Shown piece after piece: positions 25,131 to 34,085 of a stretch of 54,427 bases of DNA (positions within the stretch are counted from its first letter, which is position 1; each line of letters opens with the position of its first letter). The stretch lies in the NCBI GenBank assembly GCA_018830885.1, contig JAHJRI010000450.1, forward strand, positions 1 to 54,427. Reading direction: 5' to 3'. A program made the translations under genes and the position numbers. Under the pieces are notes generated by a model. The model did not search any database and had not been told where the DNA came from. It saw only the letters and a program-made list of their open reading frames with translations. This DNA is from a bacterium. GTDB lineage: Bacteria > SAR324 > XYD2-FULL-50-16.

Positions 25131-28100
25131 TCAGGCCGGCTTTTCCCTGGGGACAACATTCCTGACCATAAAATGCAACCGGTTGAGAACATTAACCTCA
25201 CTGGTTCCGGAATCAAAATCGAGAAAAAGCAGGTTCATTTTGGGATACTGTTTTTTGATCCTGGTTTCGATCCCTTTTGAGATGACATGATTGGCAATAC
25301 AGCCGAAGGGCTGCAGACTGATCACGTTATCAACCCCCTCTTCGGCAAACGACGCGATTTCTGCTGCGATGAGCCAACCCTCACCGAACTGGTTGGCCAG
25401 GCTGAGGATTTTTTCCGCTTTCCTGGCGATATCTCTGATATTATGAAATGATGAAGCAAGTTTGAACCTGGAAAGGATCCGGTTGACCTTGTTTTGAAAA
25501 TGGCTGGCGTAGTATTCCAGGGCCAGTATCAGAACATCTGAGAACTGTGCCTGTTTCAGGTGCGTTTTTTTATTGGCCGCCACATTCATGAAATCCTGGG
25601 TGAAAAAATCGATGATGGGTGGGACGACGGCCTCGATCCTGTTTTCGATGAGCCAGTCAACGATATTCTGGTGACCGAATGAGTTGTATTTTACATAGAT
25701 TTCACCCACAATGCCGATCTTTGGATACTCTCCGGGAATCAGTGCAACCTGGTTGAAGCCTTTGACCGCCCGTTTCATCAGGTCATACATACCCGGATAG
25801 TCTTTATGCAGGATCAGGGTTTCGGCCTCCTGCAAAAATCGCGTGTGCAGATCAGCACTCTCACCGCGGTTTTTTTCCCGGGGTGCAATAGCGTAGTACA
25901 TTTTTGCCAGGCTGTCTGACATCAACAGTGCCAGAAACAGGACTTTCAGTATTTTCAGCCAGTCCATTTCAAAACCGGGCTGATCGTTGAGACCCTGGGA
26001 AGTGGTGATGGAAATAACGGGAATGTCTTTAAACCCGGTTGCCAGCAGTGCCTTTTTGATGAGCGGCAGGTAGTTGGAGGCTCTACACTGTCCACCGGTC
26101 TGGGTTATTCCGATCGCGATCTCCTCATGGTTGTAGTTTCCGGTTTGCAATGCCTTGATGATATCGCCGATAATGATGGTGGCTGGATAGCAGATGTCAT
26201 TGCTGGCATATCGAAGTCCGGTTTCGACGGATGCCCTGTCCGGACGGGGGAGATTGACCACATGGTAGCCGGCAGCTTTGAACACTGCCGGAATCAGGAG
26301 CGAATACTTGTCGGCGAAATAGGGTACCAGAATCGTTCTTGTTTTGTCTTTTTCGCCAAACACCGGGGTTGTCTGTCTCCTGTACGGACTCGGTTTTGCG
26401 GGCGCTTTTTTCATCTTCAACGATTCCACCATCGATCTCAGCCGCAGTCTGACGGAGCCGGTGCTGGTGATCTCATCGATTTTGATCAGGGTATAGTTTT
26501 TTCGACCGGATTTCAGGATTTCCTTGGTTTCATCTGTGACCAGCGCATCAGGACCGCAGCCAAAAGAGTTGAACTGGACGAGCTGGATGTTGTCCGGCTG
26601 GGTAATAACCCACTGGGCAGCCTTGAAAATCCGGTTGGGATAGGACCACTGGGTGATCATCTGAACCGGATCGAATCCGTTATCCCCTGTCAGCGGCAGG
26701 GCGTCTTCGGTGATGATGTCGGCTCCCAGGCTGGCCAGAATCTCCGGTGTTTTGTGATTGATCAGCGAATCGGCATGGTAGGGCCTTCCGGCGAGCACGA
26801 TCAGCAGTTTATGGCTCTCCCTGGCTGCCTGAATCATCTCTGCCGCTTTTTCCTTCAGTCTGGTTTTATAGTCCTGTTGGGCTGCCAGCGCTTTTTCCAG
26901 GGCGCTCCTGACCGTCGTTTTTGAAATACCGAACTGCTTTAGATAGGTGGTGCAGGTCTTTATCAGCAGGAAGGTGTTGTCAAACGTGATGATCGGTTTG
27001 TCCAGCGGGATATGAAACCGTTGTGCCGGGTTGACAGCGCTTCCGATCACTTCGGGATAGCCGCTGACGATGGGGCAGTTGTATGAGTTGGCAGTGTCAT
27101 CAAACTCTTTCTTTTCATAAATGACCATGGGATAGAAAATCCGGTCAACTTTCTGTTCCACCAGGGCCATGATGTGTCCATGGACCAGTTTGGCTGGAAA
27201 ACAGATGCTGTCTGACATCACGGTACCCAGTCCCCGCTCGGAAATCTCCATGGTGGAGGGCGGCGACAGAGCAACCTGGATACCACAGGCCGTAAACAGT
27301 GTATGCCAGAAGGGAAAGTTTTCGAAGAGATTCAATACCCGGGGAATACCGATGGTCAGCTTTGGGTTTGCAACCGTTTCCTGGGCGCGGTCAAACAGCA
27401 GTCTCTGTTTTGTCTCGAATAGGTTGGTTCCAGGCTCTGTTTTCTGCCCCTGACTGTTGAAAAATTTCTCGCATTTATTACCGGAGAAAAACGATCGCTG
27501 GCTGCCAAAATTAAATCGCGTAATGACACAATTGTTTTCGCAACCTTTGCAGTGCAGCTGTTTTGTCGTGTAACGGTTGACCGCATCAAGGTTGTCGAGG
27601 TCAATCAAGGTTGATGGTTGACTCTCCTGTTCGTAGGTCTGTCTGGCGATGAGTGAGGCGCCAAAGGCGCCCATCAGTTCAGGGATGTCCGAGTAGGTAA
27701 CGGTTTTTCCGGTGAGCTTCTCCAGTGCCCTGACAATGGACAGGTTTTTAAACGTGCCACCCTGCAGGACGATCTGGTCGCCGAGTTCAGACATGTCGTT
27801 CAGCTTGAGAACCTTGAACAGGCAGTTTTTGACCACTGAATAGGAAAGACCGGCACTGATCTCTTCAGCTGAGGCATTCTCCCGCAGGGACTGCTTGACC
27901 TTGGAGTTCATGAAAACGGTGCAGCGGGTCCCCAGGTCACAGGGGGCTTCCGCCTGGCAGGCGATCTCTGCAAAATCGGAAACCGGATAGTTGAGGGAGT
28001 TGCCAAAGGTCTCAATAAAGGATCCGCAACCGGAGGAGCAGGCTTCATTCAGTTCGATCCGATTGATGATACCGTTCTCGATAAAAATGGCCTTCATGTC

Positions 28101-29399
28101 CTGTCCGCCGATATCCAGGACGAAGGAGACCTGGGGGCTGATATGACGCGCGGCGGTAAAGTGGGCGATGGTCTCAACGACCCCCTTGTCGATGCCAAAG
28201 GCTGCCCGGATCAAATCTTCACCATACCCGGTGACCGTGGTTTTTCCGATTTTAAGGGGTAGATTGTGCTGGCGGATTTCCGCCCTGAAGGCCTCAAGTC
28301 CATGAATGAGCGTATTAACAGCATTTCCGCGGTTGTTTTGATACCAGGAAAACAGCAGTTCGTTGTCCAGGCCTGTCACGATTATCTTGGTGGTTGTGGA
28401 ACCTGAGTCAATACCAATGAAGCAGGTCGAGCGGTCATATTCGCTCAGCGGCATTTTCTTGATGTTGATATTCGCATGGGTCTCTTTCCAATGCATGAAC
28501 TCGGCTTGATCCCTGAATAGGGGTTCCAGCCGGTTTTCTGCATGGGAGGGGCGTTTTTTGCTGGCATGGAGACTGGCTCGGAGTTCCCTCAAATCGCTGC
28601 TGAAAACCTGTTGCGGTATATCGATGGCGGCACCCAATGCGGGCAGTAATTCGGGTCTTTCCGGGATCAGCAGATCCGTTTTTTCCATTTTGATGGCTTT
28701 CAGGAAAATCCTTCCAAGTTCAGAAAGAAATGTAAACGGACCCCCGCAGAGCATGATTTTCGGTTTGATTTCAAACCCTCTGGCCAGGGTGTTCATGCAC
28801 TGGATGGCCACCGCATGGAAAATAGAGGCAGCAATATCTTCCTTGGGGATTTTCCTGGAAAGGAGGTTCTGAACATCGGTTTTTGCAAAAACGCCGCATC
28901 TGGAGGCGATGGAATAGATATTCCGGTGGTTTGCCGCCAGTGTGTTCAGTTCCTGGGGCTCAACGTTGAGCAGGGATGCGATCTGATCGATAAAGGCGCC
29001 GGTGCCGCCGGCGCAGTTACCGTTCATGCGCATATCCGGCAGTTTTTTGTCGCTGAAGAAGATCATTTTAGAATCCTCTCCCCCGATATCGATCAGGGTC
29101 CTGACTTCCGGGTAGCGATTTCTAATGACGACATCGGTGGCAATGATTTCCTGGATAAAGGGGATACCGGTTTTTTCAGCAATGCCCATACCGGCGGATC
29201 CGGTAATCTGCAGTGTAACGGTGCAGTCCCCCAACTGATCGAGGGCATTCTCCAGCAGGGTGTCAATCGTCTCGTAGATTCTGGTGTGGTGTCTGTCATA
29301 CGCGGAGAAGATAATATCACCCCGTTCATCAACAACCGCTATTTTGGCAGTTGTTGACCCGATGTCAAGTCCAGCTTGATATGGTGTAACGAGGTTCAT
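25131..29399 (-). CDS. giant acyl-CoA dehydratase activase (BcrAD/BadFG family, two ATPase domains plus dehydratase-like region)
   Basis: 1422 residues. Two ASKHA-type ATPase domains: the first begins AGLDIGSTTAKI (9-20) with C129 (NGNCAGGTGAF) and C167 (SRCGVFAKTDV); the second begins IGIDSGSTTTKI (328-338) with C453/C457 (ACSSGCGSF) and C492. These cysteines match the positions that hold the bridging [4Fe-4S] cluster in HgdC-type activators. A cysteine cluster follows near 640 (CKGCENNC). The C-terminal half (GRPYHADSLINH around 880 onward) belongs to the DUF2229 and HgdB-like region. Such single large proteins occur widely in anaerobes; their reaction is undefined. Smaller relatives drive ATP-dependent electron transfer to 2-hydroxyacyl-CoA dehydratases or benzoyl-CoA reductases. 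It is a lone gene with a weak ribosome site. Confidence 0.9.
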   Translation of the reverse strand: MNLVTPYQAGLDIGSTTAKIAVVDERGDIIFSAYDRHHTRIYETIDTLLENALDQLGDCTVTLQITGSAGMGIAEKTGIPFIQEIIATDVVIRNRYPEVRTLIDIGGEDSKMIFFSDKKLPDMRMNGNCAGGTGAFIDQIASLLNVEPQELNTLAANHRNIYSIASRCGVFAKTDVQNLLSRKIPKEDIAASIFHAVAIQCMNTLARGFEIKPKIMLCGGPFTFLSELGRIFLKAIKMEKTDLLIPERPELLPALGAAIDIPQQVFSSDLRELRASLHASKKRPSHAENRLEPLFRDQAEFMHWKETHANINIKKMPLSEYDRSTCFIGIDSGSTTTKIIVTGLDNELLFSWYQNNRGNAVNTLIHGLEAFRAEIRQHNLPLKIGKTTVTGYGEDLIRAAFGIDKGVVETIAHFTAARHISPQVSFVLDIGGQDMKAIFIENGIINRIELNEACSSGCGSFIETFGNSLNYPVSDFAEIACQAEAPCDLGTRCTVFMNSKVKQSLRENASAEEISAGLSYSVVKNCLFKVLKLNDMSELGDQIVLQGGTFKNLSIVRALEKLTGKTVTYSDIPELMGAFGASLIARQTYEQESQPSTLIDLDNLDAVNRYTTKQLHCKGCENNCVITRFNFGSQRSFFSGNKCEKFFNSQGQKTEPGTNLFETKQRLLFDRAQETVANPKLTIGIPRVLNLFENFPFWHTLFTACGIQVALSPPSTMEISERGLGTVMSDSICFPAKLVHGHIMALVEQKVDRIFYPMVIYEKKEFDDTANSYNCPIVSGYPEVIGSAVNPAQRFHIPLDKPIITFDNTFLLIKTCTTYLKQFGISKTTVRSALEKALAAQQDYKTRLKEKAAEMIQAARESHKLLIVLAGRPYHADSLINHKTPEILASLGADIITEDALPLTGDNGFDPVQMITQWSYPNRIFKAAQWVITQPDNIQLVQFNSFGCGPDALVTDETKEILKSGRKNYTLIKIDEITSTGSVRLRLRSMVESLKMKKAPAKPSPYRRQTTPVFGEKDKTRTILVPYFADKYSLLIPAVFKAAGYHVVNLPRPDRASVETGLRYASNDICYPATIIIGDIIKALQTGNYNHEEIAIGITQTGGQCRASNYLPLIKKALLATGFKDIPVISITTSQGLNDQPGFEMDWLKILKVLFLALLMSDSLAKMYYAIAPREKNRGESADLHTRFLQEAETLILHKDYPGMYDLMKRAVKGFNQVALIPGEYPKIGIVGEIYVKYNSFGHQNIVDWLIENRIEAVVPPIIDFFTQDFMNVAANKKTHLKQAQFSDVLILALEYYASHFQNKVNRILSRFKLASSFHNIRDIARKAEKILSLANQFGEGWLIAAEIASFAEEGVDNVISLQPFGCIANHVISKGIETRIKKQYPKMNLLFLDFDSGTSEVNVLNRLHFMVRNVVPREKPA

Positions 29400-29982
29400 G
29401 ATGTTTTTTCAGCTTTAGATCAAAACCGGATGCCAATCAGATCATCCCACACCGTCCCGTGAAACTCCATGGTACTGGTTCCACCCAGGGCTGGGATCCT
29501 TTATTAAATCCTTCATTCCTGATCGGAATACAATTATTCAAAAAACCTGCAAAAACAGTCAGTGAAGCAAATAAACAGATTGCAATACCAGTATCCAGAC
29601 TTGACAAAGCGCTTTGGATGACGCTTTATCTGAGTGATAACCAATGGGTTGTCAGCTCATTTTTCATTTTGGTTGAGCGGGTTGCCGATCCGTCGGGCGA
29701 GGAAAGACGCGGCGAACTGCTGTCTTGCCGCCTGACAGCCGTCCAGACCCAATAAAATGGATGATATCGGTGCTTTTTTCTTATACTTATATTAGGTCAT
29801 TTGAAAATTGCAAGGAGAATATCGGCTTTCTATAAGAATAGAATCAGGAAAGCGCTGCCATTCTCATGTTTCGCTGAGCCCCCGCCTGGGGCATGCTGGT
29901 TTGTTTGAGATGTTCACCCCGTTTGAACGAATGACCCATCATTCCAGCAAATCCTTGATGTCCGTTTTATTGTGGACCGGTT
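29400..29982. other. 583-bp intergenic region
   Basis: Separates the leftward activase and the rightward EamA gene, so it must hold two promoters. A 98-codon open frame at 29459-29755 (plus) lacks a ribosome site and any recognisable fold and is not called. Around 29865-29912 a short GC-rich block (CTGAGCCCCCGCCTGGGGCATG, given here for its two halves CTGAGCCCCCGCC and TGGGGCATGCTGG) resembles 46497-46543, a fragment of a dispersed repeat. AT-rich sequence at 29768-29800 may be promoter DNA. Confidence 0.4.
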
Positions 29983-30882
29983 TTGGAAAATCAGAAAAGA
30001 GCTTATCTTTTTGCGGGCTTGTCAGTCCTGTTATGGTCCACGGTGGCTTCGGCCTTCAAGGTGACACTACAATACCTGGACCCGATCCAGCTGCTGCTCT
30101 ATGCCGGACTATTTTCCATCGTGATACTCGGTGGTATTCTGGTCGCCCAGAAAAAGATCGCCGAGCTGCTGACCTGTCAAAAAAGGGATCTGGTTTCAGC
30201 TCTGCTGCTGGGAATACTGAACCCTTTTCTCTACTATCTGGCGCTGTTCAAAGCATATGATCTCCTCCCGGCTCAGGAAGCACAACCGATCAACTACACC
30301 TGGGCATTAACACTGATGTTTCTGTCCATTCCCCTGTTGAAGCAGAAGATGGGGATCACGGATTTTCTGGCGGGGTTGATCGGCTATTTCGGAGTTGTGG
30401 TTATTTCCACCCATGGGGATATCAGCAGCATGCGGTTTACCAGTCTTCCCGGTGTGATGCTGGCACTGGGGAGCACCTTTTTCTGGGCCCTGTACTGGAT
30501 CTACAATAAAAAATCCCGGCTGGATCCCGTTGTCGGGCTGTTTTTGAATTTCTGCTCCGGATGCCCCCTGATTCTGGTGGTCTGTCTCATATTTTCCGAT
30601 CCCATACCCGAAAATCCGGTCGGTCTGCTGGGCGCCGCTTATGTGGGGGTGTTTGAGATGGGGATCACCTTTGTTTTCTGGCTTTATGCATTGAAGTACT
30701 CTGTCAACACCGCCAGGGTCGGAAACCTCATCTTCATCTCACCTTTTCTCTCGCTGGTATTTATCCATTTTCTGGTTGGAGAGGCGATTCTGCCATCGAC
30801 ACTGATCGGACTGGTATTCATCATGATGAGTATCATGATCCAGCGGTTTTCTCCCAAAGCAGCGGGTATACCGGCACCGTGA
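29983..30882 (+). CDS. EamA/DMT-family membrane transporter
   Basis: 299 residues with about ten hydrophobic helices in two repeats of the EamA type: first repeat LFAGLSVLLWSTVASAFK, second LPGVMLALGSTFFWALYWIYNK. The ending LIFISPFLSLVFIHFLVGEAI with the loop to a last helix is typical. The only in-frame start that gives the full first helix is TTG at 29983, with no clear ribosome site, so the exact start is uncertain. These transporters usually export amino acids, nucleosides or drugs. Downstream proS is 126 bp away and probably separately transcribed. Substrate unknown. Confidence 0.88.
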   Translation: MENQKRAYLFAGLSVLLWSTVASAFKVTLQYLDPIQLLLYAGLFSIVILGGILVAQKKIAELLTCQKRDLVSALLLGILNPFLYYLALFKAYDLLPAQEAQPINYTWALTLMFLSIPLLKQKMGITDFLAGLIGYFGVVVISTHGDISSMRFTSLPGVMLALGSTFFWALYWIYNKKSRLDPVVGLFLNFCSGCPLILVVCLIFSDPIPENPVGLLGAAYVGVFEMGITFVFWLYALKYSVNTARVGNLIFISPFLSLVFIHFLVGEAILPSTLIGLVFIMMSIMIQRFSPKAAGIPAP

Positions 30883-30960
30883 TGGCCGGTACCGGTATCG
30901 AACCCTTACGGGGGAATTACCGATTGATAAAATAGTTAAATTTTCATAACCTTAACTGAA

Positions 30961-30979
30961 GGCAGACAAGGGGTCTGCC
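30961..30979 (+). promoter_or_regulatory. stem-loop in the proS leader
   Basis: GGCAGAC and GTCTGCC form a perfect 7-bp stem around a 5-nt AAGGG loop, 29 bp upstream of the proS ATG. No U-tract follows, so it is not a standard terminator for the EamA gene. The proS start has no evident Shine-Dalgarno sequence; the AAGGG in the loop is the only purine-rich stretch nearby. It might affect proS translation or mRNA stability. Confidence 0.35.
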
Positions 30980-31008
30980 CAGTTGCCAAATCCAATCAAC
31001 AAACCCAT

Positions 31009-32751
31009 ATGAGACTATCACAATTACTGGGCCGCAGCATTCGTGAGACACCGCGTGATGCCGTGACGATCAGCCATATATACCTGATGCGGGGTGGTTA
31101 CGCGCGGCCGGTATCGACGGGCATATATTCCCTGCTGCCATTGGGCAGAAAAATCACAAAGAAAATCGAGCAGATTATCCGCGAAGAGATGGACCGGGTG
31201 GATGGACAGGAAATCCTGATGCCGCTCGTATTGCCGGCTGAGCTTTGGGAGGAGAGTGGTCGTTACCAGAGTGTGGGGTCTGAGTTGCTGCGATTTCAGG
31301 ATCGAAACGAGAAACAGATGGTCCTGGGGATGACCCATGAGGAAGCCGTGGTTCATCTGGTGAGAACTGAGATCAATTCTTACAAACAGTTACCTTTCAT
31401 GGTCTACCAGATTCAGACCAAGTACCGTGATGAAGCAAGACCCAGAGCAGGATTGCTGCGTGTGCGAGAGTTCAGGATGAAGGACGGCTACTCCTTTCAC
31501 GTCAATTCAGAGGACCTGGATGCATACTATGAGCGTGTTCATGGTGCCTATTCCCGCATCTTCAGACGATTGGGGATGAAAGAGGTGATTTCAATCCAGT
31601 CCGATACCGGTATGATGGGCGGTAGTATTGCCCACGAATTCATGGCCGTGGCGGACGCCGGTGAAGATACGATTTTTGTAACGGAATATGGGAGCTACAA
31701 GGCCAATCGGGAAGTGGCTACCAGTGCGGTTGAATTTGCCGGTGCAGATCCCCTGCCGCTGAAAAAGGTCAGTACCCCCGACATGAAGACCATCGAGGGG
31801 TTGGCAACATTCCTGGGAATCGAGACCGCCCAGACAGGCAAGGCTGTTTTCTACGTGGACAGTGCTGGAAAACTCTATTTTGTTGTGATCCGGGGCGATT
31901 TTGAAGTCAATGAGACCAAACTGGCCAACCATCTGCAGGTATCGGATCTGCAGTTTGCAGAGGATTCTCAGATCGAGGCCATCGGTGCGGTCCCCGGTTA
32001 CGCATCCCCCATGAATCTTAATCTGGACAAAGTCCGGGTTGTCTTTGACCAATCAGCCCGGCATTCGTCAAATCTGGTGGTGGGGGCGAATGAAAAGGAC
32101 TTTCACTATCTGAACTTCAACTTTGACCGGGATATGGGGGATCTGGCTGAGAAAGTCGAAGTGGCCGATATCGCCAATGCAAGGGAAGGGGATCCGGATC
32201 CATTGGATGGATTGCCGTTGATCATGAAACGGGGGATTGAGGTGGGCAATATCTTCCAGCTCGGAACCAAGTACAGTGATCTCATGAACTGTCGTTTTCT
32301 GGACCCCAAGGGGAAATCACAGCCCATGTTCATGGGATGTTACGGTATCGGTGTCGAGCGCAGCATGGCGTCTGTCATTGAGCAGAGTCACGATCAATAC
32401 GGGCCGCTCTGGCCGTTCAGCATTGCTCCCTTTGAAGTTCACCTGTGCGCCCTTAATATCAATAAGGAGGGGGTGGGAGAAGCGGCTGAAAAACTGTATG
32501 CGGAAATGATACAGGCGGGTCTGGATGTGCTTTATGACGATAGAAATGAAAAAGCGGGATCCGCCTTCAATGATGCTGACCTGATTGGTGTGCCATTCCG
32601 CCTGATTGTCTCACCCAAGAATTTTGAAAACGGTCAGGTCGAATTCAAAACCCGGGATGGCAAGCGAAAGGAAATGTGGGGCATGGACGAGGTGGTGGGA
32701 AAAATTGTCGCCATCGTCAATGAGGCCCGTGCCGAAGCCAGGGATGTATAA
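31009..32751 (+). CDS. proS: prolyl-tRNA synthetase
   Basis: 580 residues, the usual length for the bacterial-type ProS with its editing insertion. Class II motifs are plain: GGYARPVSTGIYSLLPLGRKI (motif 1 area), TKYRDEARPRAGLLRVREFRMKDGYSFH (motif 2) and MGCYGIGVERSMASVIEQ (motif 3). The central region (about 220-390) is the INS deacylase domain, which removes mischarged alanine; the anticodon-binding domain is C-terminal (IAPFEVHLCALNI onward). It charges tRNA-Pro with proline. The gene stands alone; no strong ribosome site is seen before the ATG. Confidence 0.97.
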   Translation: MRLSQLLGRSIRETPRDAVTISHIYLMRGGYARPVSTGIYSLLPLGRKITKKIEQIIREEMDRVDGQEILMPLVLPAELWEESGRYQSVGSELLRFQDRNEKQMVLGMTHEEAVVHLVRTEINSYKQLPFMVYQIQTKYRDEARPRAGLLRVREFRMKDGYSFHVNSEDLDAYYERVHGAYSRIFRRLGMKEVISIQSDTGMMGGSIAHEFMAVADAGEDTIFVTEYGSYKANREVATSAVEFAGADPLPLKKVSTPDMKTIEGLATFLGIETAQTGKAVFYVDSAGKLYFVVIRGDFEVNETKLANHLQVSDLQFAEDSQIEAIGAVPGYASPMNLNLDKVRVVFDQSARHSSNLVVGANEKDFHYLNFNFDRDMGDLAEKVEVADIANAREGDPDPLDGLPLIMKRGIEVGNIFQLGTKYSDLMNCRFLDPKGKSQPMFMGCYGIGVERSMASVIEQSHDQYGPLWPFSIAPFEVHLCALNINKEGVGEAAEKLYAEMIQAGLDVLYDDRNEKAGSAFNDADLIGVPFRLIVSPKNFENGQVEFKTRDGKRKEMWGMDEVVGKIVAIVNEARAEARDV

Positions 32752-32911
32752 TCCCGGTAGTTCCGTTTCCGGACCAGCCCTTTTACGGTGGGGGCCCGGC
32801 TCTGGATCTGAACGCCGGTAAATCATCCGGCAGTGTTTCTGTGCCACTGTTTGGAAGAGATCCCCGACGATTCGACCCACTTTCCAACAGGGTTGAGTCT
32901 ATTCCTGTCAC

Positions 32912-34072
32912 TCAGGCCGCAACCGGTCCGATGAGCATATCAGCCAGACGGGCCCGGTGATAGACGGCATCTCCATAGAGCACCTGGTTGTGTTTCTGGC
33001 GTTTAAAGTAAAGGTGAATAAAGCACTCCCAGGTGAATCCCATCCCGCCATGGTACTGGACGGATCGGCTTGAACAGAACGCGGCCATATCACTGGCGGC
33101 TGCTTTGGCCATGGTTGCATAGCGGTCTGCTTCCTCCGGTTCATGGTCAATGGCACAGGCCGCATTGTAAACATGGGACCGCGCCGAATCGATCATGATC
33201 ATCATGTTGACAATCGGGTGCTTGACTGCCTGGAAAAAACCGATTGGCCGGTCAAACTGCTTTCTCTCCCGGGCGTACGCTGCGGTTGTCTGCAGTTGCC
33301 ATTCACCGGCGCCACACATATCGGCAGATACCATGGTCAGAAGCGCCGGTCTTGCCTTTTCCAGCGCCGCACGTCCCCTGCCGGGCTCCGCCGCCACATT
33401 GGCCGGCCCGACAGCGACATTCTCGAATGTCACGTGGGCCTGATCCCGACTGAGATCAACAATGGCGTCGGGGATGATGGTGACTCCCGGGGCATCAACC
33501 GGAACCACAAACAGACCGATGCCGGCCTGTGAAGCGGCTTTCACCACCAGAAAATCCGCCTTGCCCGCATCCTGAACGAACCATGAAGCACCATTCAGTG
33601 CCATCCCCCCATCGGTGAAGGAAACGGCAACATCCGTTGCAGAGATCTCCCATGACCCTTTTGCATTGGTAATGGCCAGACTGGCGGTTTTGTCGGCGGC
33701 AATTTCACCCAGGGCGGCTGCCGCACCCTCCGTTCCACAGGCAGCAAGGACATATGTGGCATTGACAGTGGCCATCAGAGGGGAGGGCAGTGCCGCACGA
33801 CCCGCCTCCTCAACCAGTGTTGCCACTGCAACAGCCCGCATGCCGAGCCCCCCGGCTGACTCGGGGACAGCCATCGTGTTCCAGCCCAGTTCTGTCATCT
33901 TTTGCCAGGTTTTCCTATCCCACTGGCATTCCGGTTTTCTCTCCGGGTCGGGATTTCTGGCCAGGAGGTCCATCAGTGTGAGTTCATTGCAGTGCTTTTT
34001 AAAGAACTTGCGGGCTTCAGCCTGCAGGAGCTGCTCTTCCACGCCGTACCCAAAGTTTTCAGGCTGTGTCAT
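32912..34072 (-). CDS. acyl-CoA dehydrogenase family protein (FadE28-like partner subunit)
   Basis: 386 residues from ATG 34072 with GGAG before it (longer open frame to 34159 not used, because it overlaps the upstream gene). N-terminal helical domain with LGWNTMAVPESAGGLGM, a barrel with little of the usual TEP..GSD motif, and a C-terminal ARERKQFDRPIGFFQAVKH plus QYHGGMGFTWECFIHLYFKR. That last motif is typical of the FadE28-type subunit of alpha2beta2 dehydrogenases. No glutamate is seen at the helix-G position (TMVSAD) and no YEG motif occurs, so it may be the non-catalytic, FAD-site-sharing half of a heteromer with the next gene upstream, 13 bp away. Confidence 0.88.
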   Translation of the reverse strand: MTQPENFGYGVEEQLLQAEARKFFKKHCNELTLMDLLARNPDPERKPECQWDRKTWQKMTELGWNTMAVPESAGGLGMRAVAVATLVEEAGRAALPSPLMATVNATYVLAACGTEGAAAALGEIAADKTASLAITNAKGSWEISATDVAVSFTDGGMALNGASWFVQDAGKADFLVVKAASQAGIGLFVVPVDAPGVTIIPDAIVDLSRDQAHVTFENVAVGPANVAAEPGRGRAALEKARPALLTMVSADMCGAGEWQLQTTAAYARERKQFDRPIGFFQAVKHPIVNMMIMIDSARSHVYNAACAIDHEPEEADRYATMAKAAASDMAAFCSSRSVQYHGGMGFTWECFIHLYFKRQKHNQVLYGDAVYHRARLADMLIGPVAA

Positions 34073-34085
34073 CTCGTTCTCCTCT

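Noticed and set aside
24883..25290. 135-codon plus-strand frame between MITE copy B and the activase
   Set aside because: Begins inside the MITE and ends inside the activase gene; cysteine- and tryptophan-rich non-protein composition.
26127..26924. 265-codon plus-strand frame inside the giant activase
   Set aside because: Opposite a well-supported gene with intact motifs; no independent evidence.
29459..29755. 98-codon plus-strand frame before the EamA gene
   Set aside because: No ribosome site and no recognised fold; left as unresolved intergenic DNA.
30961..30979. Rho-independent terminator for the EamA gene
   Set aside because: The stem has no U-tract after it and lies too near the proS start.
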